NCBI GenBank assembly: GCA_024653965.1 | Contig: JANLGW010000043.1 | Location: forward strand, 30,013 to 94,012 | Direction: 5' to 3' | DNA length: 64,000 bases | From: Rhodospirillales bacterium | Lineage (GTDB): Bacteria; Pseudomonadota; Alphaproteobacteria; Rhodospirillales; Magnetovibrionaceae | In this document: positions 46,263 to 54,380 of the stretch, one piece after another | How positions within the stretch are numbered: the first letter of the stretch is position 1 | Layout: each line of letters opens with the position of its first letter | Notes under the pieces: generated by a model | What the model saw: the letters and a program-made list of their open reading frames with translations, nothing else | Database searches by the model: none | What the model was told of the DNA's origin: nothing | Translations under genes and position numbers: made by a program

Positions 46263-46360
46263 GTTTTTTCCTTGCGGAGCTTAGGTACACCGCTTACCTA
46301 TAAGACATCCGAATTATTGCGGATAGGTTATTTTCTATTTTTTACAAGGGATTATTTGAA

Positions 46361-47023
46361 ATGATTTTCTATCCTCAGGAGCGTCTTGGCCTTTTTATCG
46401 ACGGTTCAAACCTTTACGCCGCCGCGCGGGCGCTGGATTTCGACATCGATTACAAACGCCTGTTGGAACATTTCGCTTCCAAGGGCCACTTGGTGCGCGC
46501 GCTCTATTACACCGCGTTGATGGATGAAGCCGAATATTCACCGCTGCGTCCCTTAGTCGATTGGCTCGATTACAACGGCTACACCATGGTGACCAAACCC
46601 ACCAAGGAATTCACCGACGCCACCGGGCGGCGCAAAATCAAAGGCAATATGGACATCGAACTGGCCATCGACGTGATGGAAATGGCCCCGCATTTGGACC
46701 ATATCGTGCTGTTTTCCGGCGATGGCGACTTTCGCCGCCTGCTCGAAGCGGTGCAGCGCAAGGGGTTGCGCTGTACGGTGGTGAGCACGGTAAAATCGTC
46801 GCCACCCATGATCGCCGACGAATTGCGCCGTCAGGCCGACCACTTCATTGAACTGACTGACCTGCAGGCTGCCATCGGGCGCAACGGGGATCGCCCGCAA
46901 CGTCCGCAACGCGATGATTTTCGCGGTTCTCCGACCGTGGGGGATGATAACACCGACGGCGGCGACGATGGCGATGATCTGCAACCGATCAAAACCCCCG
47001 GCGACTTCGACAATCTGGCTTAA
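46361..47023 (+). CDS. NYN-domain (LabA/DUF88) putative nuclease
   Basis: The NYN domain is a PIN-like RNase fold. The 220-residue product has the first acidic motif GLFIDGSNLYAAAR, the central GNMDIELAIDVMEM and the third HIVLFSGDGDFRRLLEAV, giving the expected aspartate set. The last 50 residues are an acidic, low-complexity tail. Its RNA target is unknown. The next gene starts 9 bp downstream, so they are probably cotranscribed. Confidence 0.88.
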   Translation: MIFYPQERLGLFIDGSNLYAAARALDFDIDYKRLLEHFASKGHLVRALYYTALMDEAEYSPLRPLVDWLDYNGYTMVTKPTKEFTDATGRRKIKGNMDIELAIDVMEMAPHLDHIVLFSGDGDFRRLLEAVQRKGLRCTVVSTVKSSPPMIADELRRQADHFIELTDLQAAIGRNGDRPQRPQRDDFRGSPTVGDDNTDGGDDGDDLQPIKTPGDFDNLA

Positions 47024-47031
47024 GGTCCGCC

Positions 47032-47655
47032 ATGAACGCCTGGGAACCCGCACTGGACTGCGTAAAATGTGCGCGTCTGGCGGCTTTTCGCTGCGACAAC
47101 CGCGCCCTTTATCCCGATTTTTACAATGCGCCGGTGCCCAGCTTCGGCCCACTAGACGCAAAAATCCTCATCGTGGGGCTGGCACCGGGTTTGAAGGGCG
47201 CCAACCGCACCGGCAGACCCTTCACCGGCGATTGGGCGGGTGATCTGCTCTATGCCACGTTGCTGAAATTCGGCCTCGCCCAAGGAAATTATGGACAAAC
47301 CGCAAATGACGGGCTGAAAATGACCCATGCCCGCATCACCAATGCGGTGCGCTGTGTGCCGCCGCAAAACAAGGTGACCGGAGACGAAGTAGCAGCGTGC
47401 CAGCCCTTTTTAATGGCGGAAATCAAAGCCATGCCTCACCTTGAAACCATCGTATCGCTGGGACTGGTCAGCCATAACGCGGTGCTCAAGGCGCTGGGCC
47501 TCAAACAATCGGCCTTCCCGTTCGCCCATGGCGCACTGCACGATTTGGGCGGCGGGCTGGTGCTGGCCGACAGTTACCACTGCTCGCGCTACAACACCAA
47601 TACCGGTAGGCTCAGCGAAGAAATGTTCGAAGCGGTGTTCAAAGCGTTGCTTTAA
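47032..47655 (+). CDS. Uracil-DNA glycosylase, family 5 (UDGb)
   Basis: Family 5 UDGs excise uracil and related bases and have an iron-sulfur cluster. The 207-residue product has N-terminal C10 and C13, with further cysteines in NAVRCVPPQNKVTGDEVAAC, consistent with 4Fe-4S ligands. The active-site motif 1 is LAPGLKGANRTGRPFTGD and the C-terminal DNA-binding loop is DSYHCSRYNTNTG, both family 5 features. Confidence 0.9.
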   Translation: MNAWEPALDCVKCARLAAFRCDNRALYPDFYNAPVPSFGPLDAKILIVGLAPGLKGANRTGRPFTGDWAGDLLYATLLKFGLAQGNYGQTANDGLKMTHARITNAVRCVPPQNKVTGDEVAACQPFLMAEIKAMPHLETIVSLGLVSHNAVLKALGLKQSAFPFAHGALHDLGGGLVLADSYHCSRYNTNTGRLSEEMFEAVFKALL

Positions 47656-47711
47656 AGGACGTATTTGTTAGGATCGCCGCACCCTTTAACCGATTCCTCG
47701 AAGGATTTCCG

Positions 47712-48320
47712 ATGCGCGTGATTTGTTTGGACATGGAGGGGGTCTTGGTCCCCGAAATCTGGCTCGGCGTCGCCGCCAAAACGGGCATCGAGGAACTGCG
47801 CCTCACCACCCGCGACATCAAAGATTACGACGAACTGATGCGCCATCGCCTGAAGATCATGGATCAACACGGCATCAAGATGGACCTGATTCAAAGCGTC
47901 ATCGCCGATATGGGCCCGATGGACGGCGCCAAGGACTTTCTCGACGAACTGCGCGGCCACGCCCAAGTGATCATCTTGTCCGATACCTTTTACGGCTTCG
48001 CCAAACCGCTGATGGAACAATTGGGCCGCCCGACCCTGTTTTGCCATTACCTCGACGTGGCCGACGACGGGCGTATCACGGGCTATCGCCTGCGCACCAC
48101 GGATCACAAGACAAAATCCGTCAATGCATTGAAAACGCTAAATTTCTTCACCTCCGCCATGGGCGACAGCTACAACGATGCCGGCATGATCCAAGCGGCC
48201 AACGTCGGCGCTTTTTTCCATGCGCCGCAAAACGTGTTGGATGATTTTCCGGGTTACCCACACTTTACCGATTATGTGCAGGCGGCGGATTACCTGCTGA
48301 ACGCAGAGCCGAAAGCTTAA
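47712..48320 (+). CDS. thrH: Phosphoserine phosphatase/homoserine phosphotransferase ThrH
   Basis: ThrH is a HAD enzyme that dephosphorylates phosphoserine and can transfer the phosphate to homoserine. The 202-residue product has HAD motif I VICLDMEGVL (nucleophile Asp7; the sequence DMEG is typical of ThrH), motif II ILSDTFY and motif III/IV MGDSYNDAGMI. It is the length of Pseudomonas ThrH. It is 56 bp after the UDG gene and 42 bp before the DUF4169 gene. Confidence 0.92.
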   Translation: MRVICLDMEGVLVPEIWLGVAAKTGIEELRLTTRDIKDYDELMRHRLKIMDQHGIKMDLIQSVIADMGPMDGAKDFLDELRGHAQVIILSDTFYGFAKPLMEQLGRPTLFCHYLDVADDGRITGYRLRTTDHKTKSVNALKTLNFFTSAMGDSYNDAGMIQAANVGAFFHAPQNVLDDFPGYPHFTDYVQAADYLLNAEPKA

Positions 48321-48362
48321 AATCCCCCCCCCCAGAAACAGCGAAACAGCGAGACAGCGCCC

Positions 48363-48551
48363 ATGGCCGATGTCGTCAACTTAAACCAGTTTCGCAAAGG
48401 CAAAACCCGCGCGGACCAGACGAAAAAGGCGCACGACAACCGGATCAAATTCGGCCGCAGCAAAGCCGATAAAGACAAAGACGAAGCCGCGCGCGAAAAG
48501 CACAAACGCGAGCTTGACGGAAAAATAATTACTGATAATTCAGATGATTAG
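48363..48551 (+). CDS. DUF4169 small basic protein
   Basis: The 62-residue product MADVVNLNQFRKGKTRADQT continues with alternating Lys/Arg and Asp/Glu residues, the known DUF4169 pattern. It has no membrane segment. The family is restricted mostly to alphaproteobacteria and has no known function. It is followed by a multi-hairpin region. Confidence 0.85.
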   Translation: MADVVNLNQFRKGKTRADQTKKAHDNRIKFGRSKADKDKDEAAREKHKRELDGKIITDNSDD

Positions 48552-48693
48552 AGTGCGATCGGATTAGGTTGAAGCAAAAATGCTTCAACCTATTGCGTGA
48601 ATCGCCCTCTAACATATGGATAGGGGCGGATTCACGCTTTAGATGGGATCACATAAGCGATCCACCTAAAGCGATCCGGCCCTAGATAACTTT
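48551..48693. repeat. Multi-hairpin intergenic element
   Basis: Four consecutive stem-loops fill the gap between two convergent small genes. They are TAGGTTGAAGCA/TGCTTCAACCTA with an AAAA loop (48565-48592), GCGTGAATC with GATTCACGC around an imperfect inner stem (48595-48637), an imperfect CTTTAG/CTAAAG palindrome (about 48638-48672), and AACTTTATTAAAGTT near the end. Such compound palindromes resemble interspersed intergenic repeats; the first hairpin may also terminate transcription. Confidence 0.5.
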
Positions 48694-48700
48694 ATTAAAG

Positions 48701-48937
48701 TTATTTCTGATTTTCCGGGTCGTCCAGCACACGATGCAGATGGACCACCACGTATTTCATATTGGCATCGTCGACGCTGCCCTGCGCTTTGGCCCGCCAA
48801 GCGTTTAACGCTTCGGCGTTGTTGGGGTAAATGCCCACGATATCGAGATTCTTCAGATCGTCGAACTCTACCCCCAACGGGTTTTTCACGTGTCCGCCGA
48901 ATACCAGATGCAGCAGTTGTTTGGGCTGGTCCGTCAT
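48701..48937 (-). CDS. DUF4170 small protein
   Basis: The 78-residue product begins MTDQPKQLLHLVFGGHVKNP and has IVGIYPNNAEALNAWRAKAQ and KYVVVHLHRVLDP-like ends (VVVHLHRVLDDPE), matching DUF4170. The start at 48937 is favoured because the extension adds five residues without similarity. The family function is unknown; the pairing with DUF4169 is positional only. Confidence 0.85.
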   Translation of the reverse strand: MTDQPKQLLHLVFGGHVKNPLGVEFDDLKNLDIVGIYPNNAEALNAWRAKAQGSVDDANMKYVVVHLHRVLDDPENQK

Positions 48938-49044
48938 GAGGGAGCGCTCCATGGCCTGTTTTTATTGGGCCTGTCTTTGTTGCAGTGCAGCAAGATTACC
49001 CCTCCCGCGCCCTCTCGGCAAGGCCATCCCGGCAAGAGCGGAGC

Positions 49045-49416
49045 CTAATCGTAACCGCCGATGATATCGTTGAGGGCATCCCATGCCATGAATAAATCAT
49101 GGCGGATTTTGTGGATATCGCCGATCACGGTTTCCATCAAGGCGAGGTTCCCCGCGACCCGAGCCTGCCAAGCCATGCCCGACAGATCGTGCAGTTCTTT
49201 ATGAAGATTTTTGACCATTTGATAGGCCGCAAGATTGGAAAACTGCGCCCCGTCGCCGTGTAGCCACTGCCCAATGGCGCAACGATCATCCCGGGCGACG
49301 TCTTGACGTTCTGGGGCATGGATGGCGGCATTGGGGTCGGCGTGCAAAAAGGCCTCAAACGCATCCCACCACTCGGCGTGCTGCAGCACCGCATCTTGTA
49401 AATGCAAAACAGGCAT
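49045..49416 (-). CDS. Stand-alone chemoreceptor zinc-binding (CZB) domain protein
   Basis: CZB domains bind zinc with three His and one Cys and regulate chemoreceptors and the E. coli cyclase DgcZ. This protein of about 123 residues is nearly all CZB: His in LQHAEWWDAF (13), Cys in DDRCAIGQWL (46), and two His in NLHKELHDLSG (72 and 76); the spacings agree with DgcZ. The ATG at 49416 follows GGGGGG by four bases; a GTG/ATG pair five codons earlier (49431/49428) is also possible. It starts 58 bp after the diguanylate cyclase stop on the same strand, so it is probably cotranscribed and may act on it in trans. That interaction is a hypothesis. Confidence 0.88.
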   Translation of the reverse strand: MPVLHLQDAVLQHAEWWDAFEAFLHADPNAAIHAPERQDVARDDRCAIGQWLHGDGAQFSNLAAYQMVKNLHKELHDLSGMAWQARVAGNLALMETVIGDIHKIRHDLFMAWDALNDIIGGYD

Positions 49417-49473
49417 ATAGCCCCCCATCACGGCGCCCCAAGCGCGCTCAGGCCACCAGCGGACCGATGCGCA

Positions 49474-50943
49474 TTACAACGCCTCGGTGCGGTTCCGGCC
49501 CGCATCTTTAGCTTTGTACATCGCCTTATCGACCCGCGCGAGCAACGTTTCTTCGTCGTCATCGGCGCGCACTTCCGTAATGCCCTGGCTCACCGTCACT
49601 TTATGGTCTGGATCATCGGCAAAGAAGGTCTCACCGCGAACGGCTTCGTGGATAGCCTCGCTCAAACGGTGTGCATCTTGCAGATTGCAGTTTGCGGCCA
49701 GGATCATGAATTCCTCTCCGCCCCACCGGCACACGATATCGCTTTCACGCGCCCTATCGGCCACGATTTCAGCCGCGCGACGGATCACGGCGTCCCCAGC
49801 CAGATGCCCCTTTTTGTCGTTAATCGGCTTGAAGTGATCGATATCGATCATCAGCAAGGTGAAAATCTGCCTGTCGCGATGAAACCGTTTGATGCTTTGA
49901 TTCAACGACACATCGAAAAACTCGCGGTTGTTCAGCCCCGTCAGCTTGTCGGTAATGGCCATTTCTTCCAAGCGGCGCTGGAAGATGTTGATGGAATAAC
50001 CAATCAGCAAAATGGTCAGCACGATGACCACCGGCGCGATGGCCAAGTTGCGCAAGAACCCTTGCTGCATGTCCTTCAGCGCTTGGGATTCCGGCAGCTC
50101 GATGAACAAATACCATTTCAATTCAGGGATATAGCGCGTGGTGAGCAAAATAGTATCATCCGCGGTATTGTAGGTATACGAGCCGCGATCCTCGCCCAAG
50201 ACTTGATCGGTGATCGGGCCAAGCCCCGCCAGATCGTGAATGTTGGTCATGCCCACGTATGCGGGATTGGCGTGAACCTTGATCAACCCTTTTTCGTCGA
50301 CGAAATAGACGTTACGGCGGAAATTGGTTTGATATTCTTTGACCAACCGCGCCACGCTGTCCAACTGCAAGCCGACCCCGGTGATGCCGAGAAACGTACC
50401 GTCGGAATCAAGCACCCGGTAATTGATGAAAATGGTGATGGCGCGGCCTTGCTGGTAGTTGTAGTCGACGTTGACGACGTAGGGTTCGCTCGCCCGGCTG
50501 GCGTCAAAAAACCAGGAATCTTCCGGGTTGGCCTCATCCAGCTGCCTCGACACACCCTCGAAATGGTAATAACGCAGCGTCTGGGCGGAAATGAAGTACG
50601 ACGTAAAGGTTTTGTACTGGTCGCGGATTTGCTTGAGATAGCGCACCATGCGCAACGGGTCTTGCTCGCCATCCCTCGACCAATCGTGAACGAAAGTATC
50701 GTTGGCCATCAGCGATGAAATGAAAATGGGGCGCAGCAGATCCGCCTGAATTTCCGAATAAACGTTGTTGGACGACAACGGCAATTCGTTGTCCAATACC
50801 GTCGTGCGCAAGGCCCCCTTGGAAACCTGATAGTTCAAAATATTGGTGGCAAAGAAGCCCGCCAACAAAATGATCGTGACCAAACTGATCAACTTGGTCC
50901 GAAGTGACAGCATGTTCGTCATTATCGAATCATTCCAAACCAT
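49474..50943 (-). CDS. Diguanylate cyclase with extracytoplasmic Cache-type sensor
   Basis: The 489-residue protein makes c-di-GMP from two GTP. It has TM1 (about 14-36), a periplasmic sensing region of about 260 residues with dCache features (FLGITGVGLQLDSVARLV, VYFVDEKGLIKVHAN), TM2 (about 301-320) and a GGDEF domain (331-489). The active site is GGEEF at 408-412, and an I-site RESD (399-402) lies five residues before it, so product inhibition is expected. The metal Asp is in FTLLMIDIDHFK. The exact start is uncertain (Met at 1, 8 or 11). The bacteriohemerythrin gene lies 85 bp upstream and the CZB gene just downstream. Confidence 0.93.
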   Translation of the reverse strand: MVWNDSIMTNMLSLRTKLISLVTIILLAGFFATNILNYQVSKGALRTTVLDNELPLSSNNVYSEIQADLLRPIFISSLMANDTFVHDWSRDGEQDPLRMVRYLKQIRDQYKTFTSYFISAQTLRYYHFEGVSRQLDEANPEDSWFFDASRASEPYVVNVDYNYQQGRAITIFINYRVLDSDGTFLGITGVGLQLDSVARLVKEYQTNFRRNVYFVDEKGLIKVHANPAYVGMTNIHDLAGLGPITDQVLGEDRGSYTYNTADDTILLTTRYIPELKWYLFIELPESQALKDMQQGFLRNLAIAPVVIVLTILLIGYSINIFQRRLEEMAITDKLTGLNNREFFDVSLNQSIKRFHRDRQIFTLLMIDIDHFKPINDKKGHLAGDAVIRRAAEIVADRARESDIVCRWGGEEFMILAANCNLQDAHRLSEAIHEAVRGETFFADDPDHKVTVSQGITEVRADDDEETLLARVDKAMYKAKDAGRNRTEAL

Positions 50944-51028
50944 AAGCCCATCTAATTGATATTATTATAGAGCATACCTACGTATGAATGACAACAAACG
51001 AAGCCAACGATGGTCAATAAAGTTAATC

Positions 51029-51418
51029 TCAGGGGCGCAACTCAAGGTCGAATAAGATAGCATGTTTTAACAATAAATCATCAAGACTGACAAAGTCGGT
51101 CCAGTTTTCCAGGTCATCGCGTTCCTTGACGCTTTTGGCGAACAGTTTTAGCGACAAAACCAGCATTTTATGTTCATTGCGATGCGCTTCGGCGCGATGG
51201 GGTTCCAACACGCCGAAATACATTTCTTCATGTTTGAAATGCGTTTCCAGCAGGGTGATGAAATTGGCGAGCACGGCTGTCGTCGCAACCATATCCTCCC
51301 CACGCGCAAGCATCATCGCCAGCCGCTTGGCTTGAAAATGGAGCTGGTCGTGCTCGGCATCAATATCCGCATGGCCCGTGGTGAACGGCCCATGCACATC
51401 GAACAGTTCAGACATCAA
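51029..51418 (-). CDS. Bacteriohemerythrin
   Basis: Bacteriohemerythrins bind O2 at a non-heme di-iron site. The 129-residue product has all seven ligands: His23, His60, Glu64, His79, His83, His119 and Asp124 (THFKHEE, HRNEH, HAILFD). It is a single domain without other modules. It lies upstream of the cyclase gene on the same strand (85 bp gap) and could deliver oxygen or report its level to the signalling genes downstream, which is inference. Confidence 0.93.
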   Translation of the reverse strand: MMSELFDVHGPFTTGHADIDAEHDQLHFQAKRLAMMLARGEDMVATTAVLANFITLLETHFKHEEMYFGVLEPHRAEAHRNEHKMLVLSLKLFAKSVKERDDLENWTDFVSLDDLLLKHAILFDLELRP

Positions 51419-51487
51419 TTTTCAGCCCTATTTTTGCCTCATAAAGCTCAAACGCAGATTGTACAATCATTTCATGAAAGTCGTCGC

Positions 51488-52030
51488 CTAGGGCAGCACT
51501 TTTTCGATAGCTTGAATAACCTTGGTATCATCGGGTTTGGTGGTCGTGGCAAACCAATCGACCAATCTGCCGTCGGGGGCAATCAAGTATTTATGGAAAT
51601 TCCACTTGGGCGCAGCCAACACGCCCAGTTGCGCGCGCGCCCAGCGATAAAATGGATGTGCGCCGTCGCCCGACACGACTTCCTTGTCCGCCAGTGGGAA
51701 GGTGATGGAATAGTTGGTATCACAAAACGTTTTGATCTCGGCGCTGGAGCCCGGCTCCTGGCCGCCAAAATCGTTGGATGGCACGCCTAAGACCACCAAC
51801 CCGCGCGCCTCGTAACGCTGCCACAGCGCCTGCAACGCCTGATACTGAGGCGTAAAACCGCATAGCGACGCGGTGTTCACCACCAGCACCGCTTTGCCCT
51901 TATAGGCGCTCAACGGCAAAGGTTCGCCATCGATGGACGTAAAGCTGAAATCGTGAGCCGATCCGGCGGCTTGCGCCGACGCGGGCAACATCCCCAGCAG
52001 GGCCAATAAAAACGCCAAAACCTTAGCCAT
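51488..52030 (-). CDS. Exported glutathione peroxidase family protein
   Basis: The 180-residue product has a signal peptide (MAKVLAFLLALLGMLPASAQA) and a thiol peroxidase fold. The peroxidatic Cys57 is in NTASLCGFTPQY, with the second motif VLGVPSNDFGGQEPGS and the conserved WNFHKYLI region. It is the cysteine form, not selenocysteine, and is likely periplasmic. ATG at 52030 overlaps the upstream oxidoreductase gene by 8 bp, indicating coupling. Confidence 0.92.
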   Translation of the reverse strand: MAKVLAFLLALLGMLPASAQAAGSAHDFSFTSIDGEPLPLSAYKGKAVLVVNTASLCGFTPQYQALQALWQRYEARGLVVLGVPSNDFGGQEPGSSAEIKTFCDTNYSITFPLADKEVVSGDGAHPFYRWARAQLGVLAAPKWNFHKYLIAPDGRLVDWFATTTKPDDTKVIQAIEKVLP

Positions 52031-52763
52031 AGCGTTGTTCCTTCCATGGGTCGGCGTCGTTGTGATACCCGCGCACTTCCCAAAAGCCGGGCGCGTCCTT
52101 GTCCAAAAACGTGATGTGTTTGACCCACTTGGCGCTTTTCCACAAATAGAGCTTAGGGATAATGGGGCGCACCGGGCCGCCGTGCTGGCGGCTGATGGGC
52201 TGGCCATTCCAGCGGTGCGCCAAGATCACGTTGGGTTCCGCAAAGGCTTGAATGGACACGTTGGTGGTATAGCCGTCGTGGCTATGAAAGATCATGAACT
52301 TGGCTTCGGGTTTGGGTTTGACGATGGCCAAAAAGTGCTGGCCCGACACCCCTTCCCACACGTTGTCATACCGCGACCAAGTGGTGACGCAGTGAATGTC
52401 GGTGGTCATTTGCACCTGCGGCTGGGCCTGAAATTCCTCCCAGCCCCAATCGATGGGATTTTCCACCAGCCCCGACACGGTCAGGCGAAAATCTTTGGGC
52501 TCGATGGGCGGCTGCACGCCCAAATCGAGCACCGGGAAATCCTTCGTCAGCCGCTGGCCCGGCGGCAGACGCGGACGATCCGCCGGTGACGCAGCGGGTT
52601 TTTCACCCGTCAAGGCGCGCCCTTCGGCAGCCCAGCGCTGCTTGGTATCGATGAGTTTTTGTTTGATCGAGCCGAGAACGCTGCCCTCGGCGTCGCCCGC
52701 CAACGCCGCGTCCAACCGTCCGGGTTCGCCGCCCCGCTGGGGCTTATCATCGTTTTCGCTCAT
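52023..52763 (-). CDS. Sulfite-oxidase-like molybdopterin oxidoreductase
   Basis: The 246-residue product has the sulfite oxidase fold (YedY/MsrP branch): DFRLTVSGLVENPIDWGWEEF, the molybdenum-ligand Cys125 in TTDIHCVTTWSRYDNVW, and RQHGGPVRPIIPKLYLWKSAKWV. No twin-arginine or other signal sequence is evident, unlike MsrP, so it seems cytoplasmic. The ATG at 52763 has GGAGGA 8 bases upstream. No membrane partner MsrQ is adjacent; the following gene is an exported peroxidase. Confidence 0.9.
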   Translation of the reverse strand: MSENDDKPQRGGEPGRLDAALAGDAEGSVLGSIKQKLIDTKQRWAAEGRALTGEKPAASPADRPRLPPGQRLTKDFPVLDLGVQPPIEPKDFRLTVSGLVENPIDWGWEEFQAQPQVQMTTDIHCVTTWSRYDNVWEGVSGQHFLAIVKPKPEAKFMIFHSHDGYTTNVSIQAFAEPNVILAHRWNGQPISRQHGGPVRPIIPKLYLWKSAKWVKHITFLDKDAPGFWEVRGYHNDADPWKEQRYG

Positions 52764-52808
52764 AACCTCGGTCCTCCGGCGCACCTTTCGCCGCAAGATT
52801 GGCGAAGG

Positions 52809-53300
52809 TTACCCGTTTTTATTCGACATCAACCGCGCTTTATCGCGTTTCCAGTCGCGGTCTTTGGATGTCTGGCGCTTATCGCCTTTGTTTTTGCCCT
52901 TGCCCAAGCCCAACTCCACCTTGGCCATGCCGCGATCGTTGAAAAAGATCGAAAGCGGCACCAGGGTATAACCCTCGCGCGCCGTGGACATCTTCAACTT
53001 GGCGATCTCGCGTTTGTGCAACAGCAGCTTGCGCGGACGCCGGGGATCTTCATGGCCGGTGTGCGCGGCGGCCGGGGCATATTCGGGGATATAGGCATTC
53101 AGCAGGTAAAGTTCCCCCTCTTTTTCCTGGGCGTAGGCTTCGCCGATGCTCGACGATCCGCGACGCAGCGATTTGACCTCCGAGCCCATCAGCATGATGC
53201 CGGCTTCAAAGGTGTCTTCGATGAAATAGTCGTGGCGCGCCTTGCGATTTTGCGCGGCGATGGTTCCCAACGGGCCTTTTTTCTTGCTGCTTTTGGCCAT
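52809..53300 (-). CDS. smpB: SsrA-binding protein SmpB
   Basis: SmpB binds tmRNA and is essential for trans-translation. The 163-residue product has the SmpB fold with [44 protein letters not shown], and a basic C-terminal tail ([19 protein letters not shown]). It lies 23 bp after dapA in the common alphaproteobacterial order; tmRNA itself is not in the window. Confidence 0.97.
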   Translation of the reverse strand: MAKSSKKKGPLGTIAAQNRKARHDYFIEDTFEAGIMLMGSEVKSLRRGSSSIGEAYAQEKEGELYLLNAYIPEYAPAAAHTGHEDPRRPRKLLLHKREIAKLKMSTAREGYTLVPLSIFFNDRGMAKVELGLGKGKNKGDKRQTSKDRDWKRDKARLMSNKNG

Positions 53301-53323
53301 GATGCCCCCTTGGCCACCCGCGC

Positions 53324-54199
53324 TTAGCGGAGCAGGCCAACGCCCTTGAGCGCGGCTTCGACCTGGGCCTTGGAGGCGTCCGAGATTTCCACCAGCGGCA
53401 GACGCATTTCAGCGCTGAACAAGCCCATCAGGAAGGCTGCATACTTGACCGGTCCAGGATTGCTTTCGCAGAACATCGCCTTGTGGACGTTGATCAGTTT
53501 CAACTGAATGTCCATGGCGCGGGCAACGTCGCCCGCATTCCACGCCGCGTGTTGTTCGGCGCAGAGCTTGGGCAGAATATTGCCGGTCACGGAAATACAG
53601 CCGTGACCGCCCGCCGCTAGGAACGGGATGGCGGTGCCGTCCTCGCCCGACATTTGGCAGAAATCCGGACCAATTTCACGTGTAACTTCAATCGGCAATT
53701 GCAGATTAGAAGTCGAGTCTTTTACGCCTGCGATATTTGGCAGCTCCGCCAATCGTTTCATGGTGTCCAGGTTCATGTTGATCACCGAGCGACCGGGAAT
53801 GTTGTAGATAAAAATGGGGATGCTCACGGCATCATTGATCGCCTTAAAATGCTGATACAGGCCTTCCTGTGTCGGCTTGTTATAGTACGGTGTCACCACC
53901 AACACCGCATTAGCCCCAGCTTTTTCGGCATGCTTCGCCAAATCGATGGCCTCGACGGTCGAGTTCGACCCGGCACCCGCCATGACAGGCAAGCGCCCAG
54001 CGTTGACTTCGATGCACAGTTCAACGACACGCTTATGCTCATCATGGCTCAGCGTCGGCGATTCACCCGTGGTTCCACACGGCACCAAACCGTTGGTGCC
54101 TTGTTTGATCTGCCATTCGACAAAAGACTGAAAGGCGGCCTCATCGACTTGGCCGTTCTTAAATGGCGTCAGCAGGGCGACGAAAGAACCCTTATACAT
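53324..54199 (-). CDS. dapA: 4-hydroxy-tetrahydrodipicolinate synthase
   Basis: DapA condenses pyruvate and aspartate semialdehyde in lysine and meso-diaminopimelate synthesis. The 291-residue product starts [19 protein letters not shown], has [14 protein letters not shown], the [11 protein letters not shown] tyrosine motif and the Schiff-base lysine in [13 protein letters not shown] at 54199 has CAGGAG at a normal distance; a longer frame upstream is not needed. Confidence 0.97.
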   Translation of the reverse strand: MYKGSFVALLTPFKNGQVDEAAFQSFVEWQIKQGTNGLVPCGTTGESPTLSHDEHKRVVELCIEVNAGRLPVMAGAGSNSTVEAIDLAKHAEKAGANAVLVVTPYYNKPTQEGLYQHFKAINDAVSIPIFIYNIPGRSVINMNLDTMKRLAELPNIAGVKDSTSNLQLPIEVTREIGPDFCQMSGEDGTAIPFLAAGGHGCISVTGNILPKLCAEQHAAWNAGDVARAMDIQLKLINVHKAMFCESNPGPVKYAAFLMGLFSAEMRLPLVEISDASKAQVEAALKGVGLLR

Positions 54200-54380
54200 C
54201 ACGATACTCCTGGGGGTGCGGTCATATTCCAAGGCGGCGAACTTAACCCTTCAACCGCCCTGCGTCCAGCCCAACATACGGCATATTGTGCGCCCCAGCT
54301 TGAGACGTTAACACTTTCGGCGTAACCTTAAGCAACGATTCTGGGCTCCGCTCTGGACCCCCAACAAGAAGGACGTCACC

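Noticed and set aside
49402..50718. Plus-strand open frame of 438 codons
   Set aside because: Antisense shadow of the diguanylate cyclase gene.
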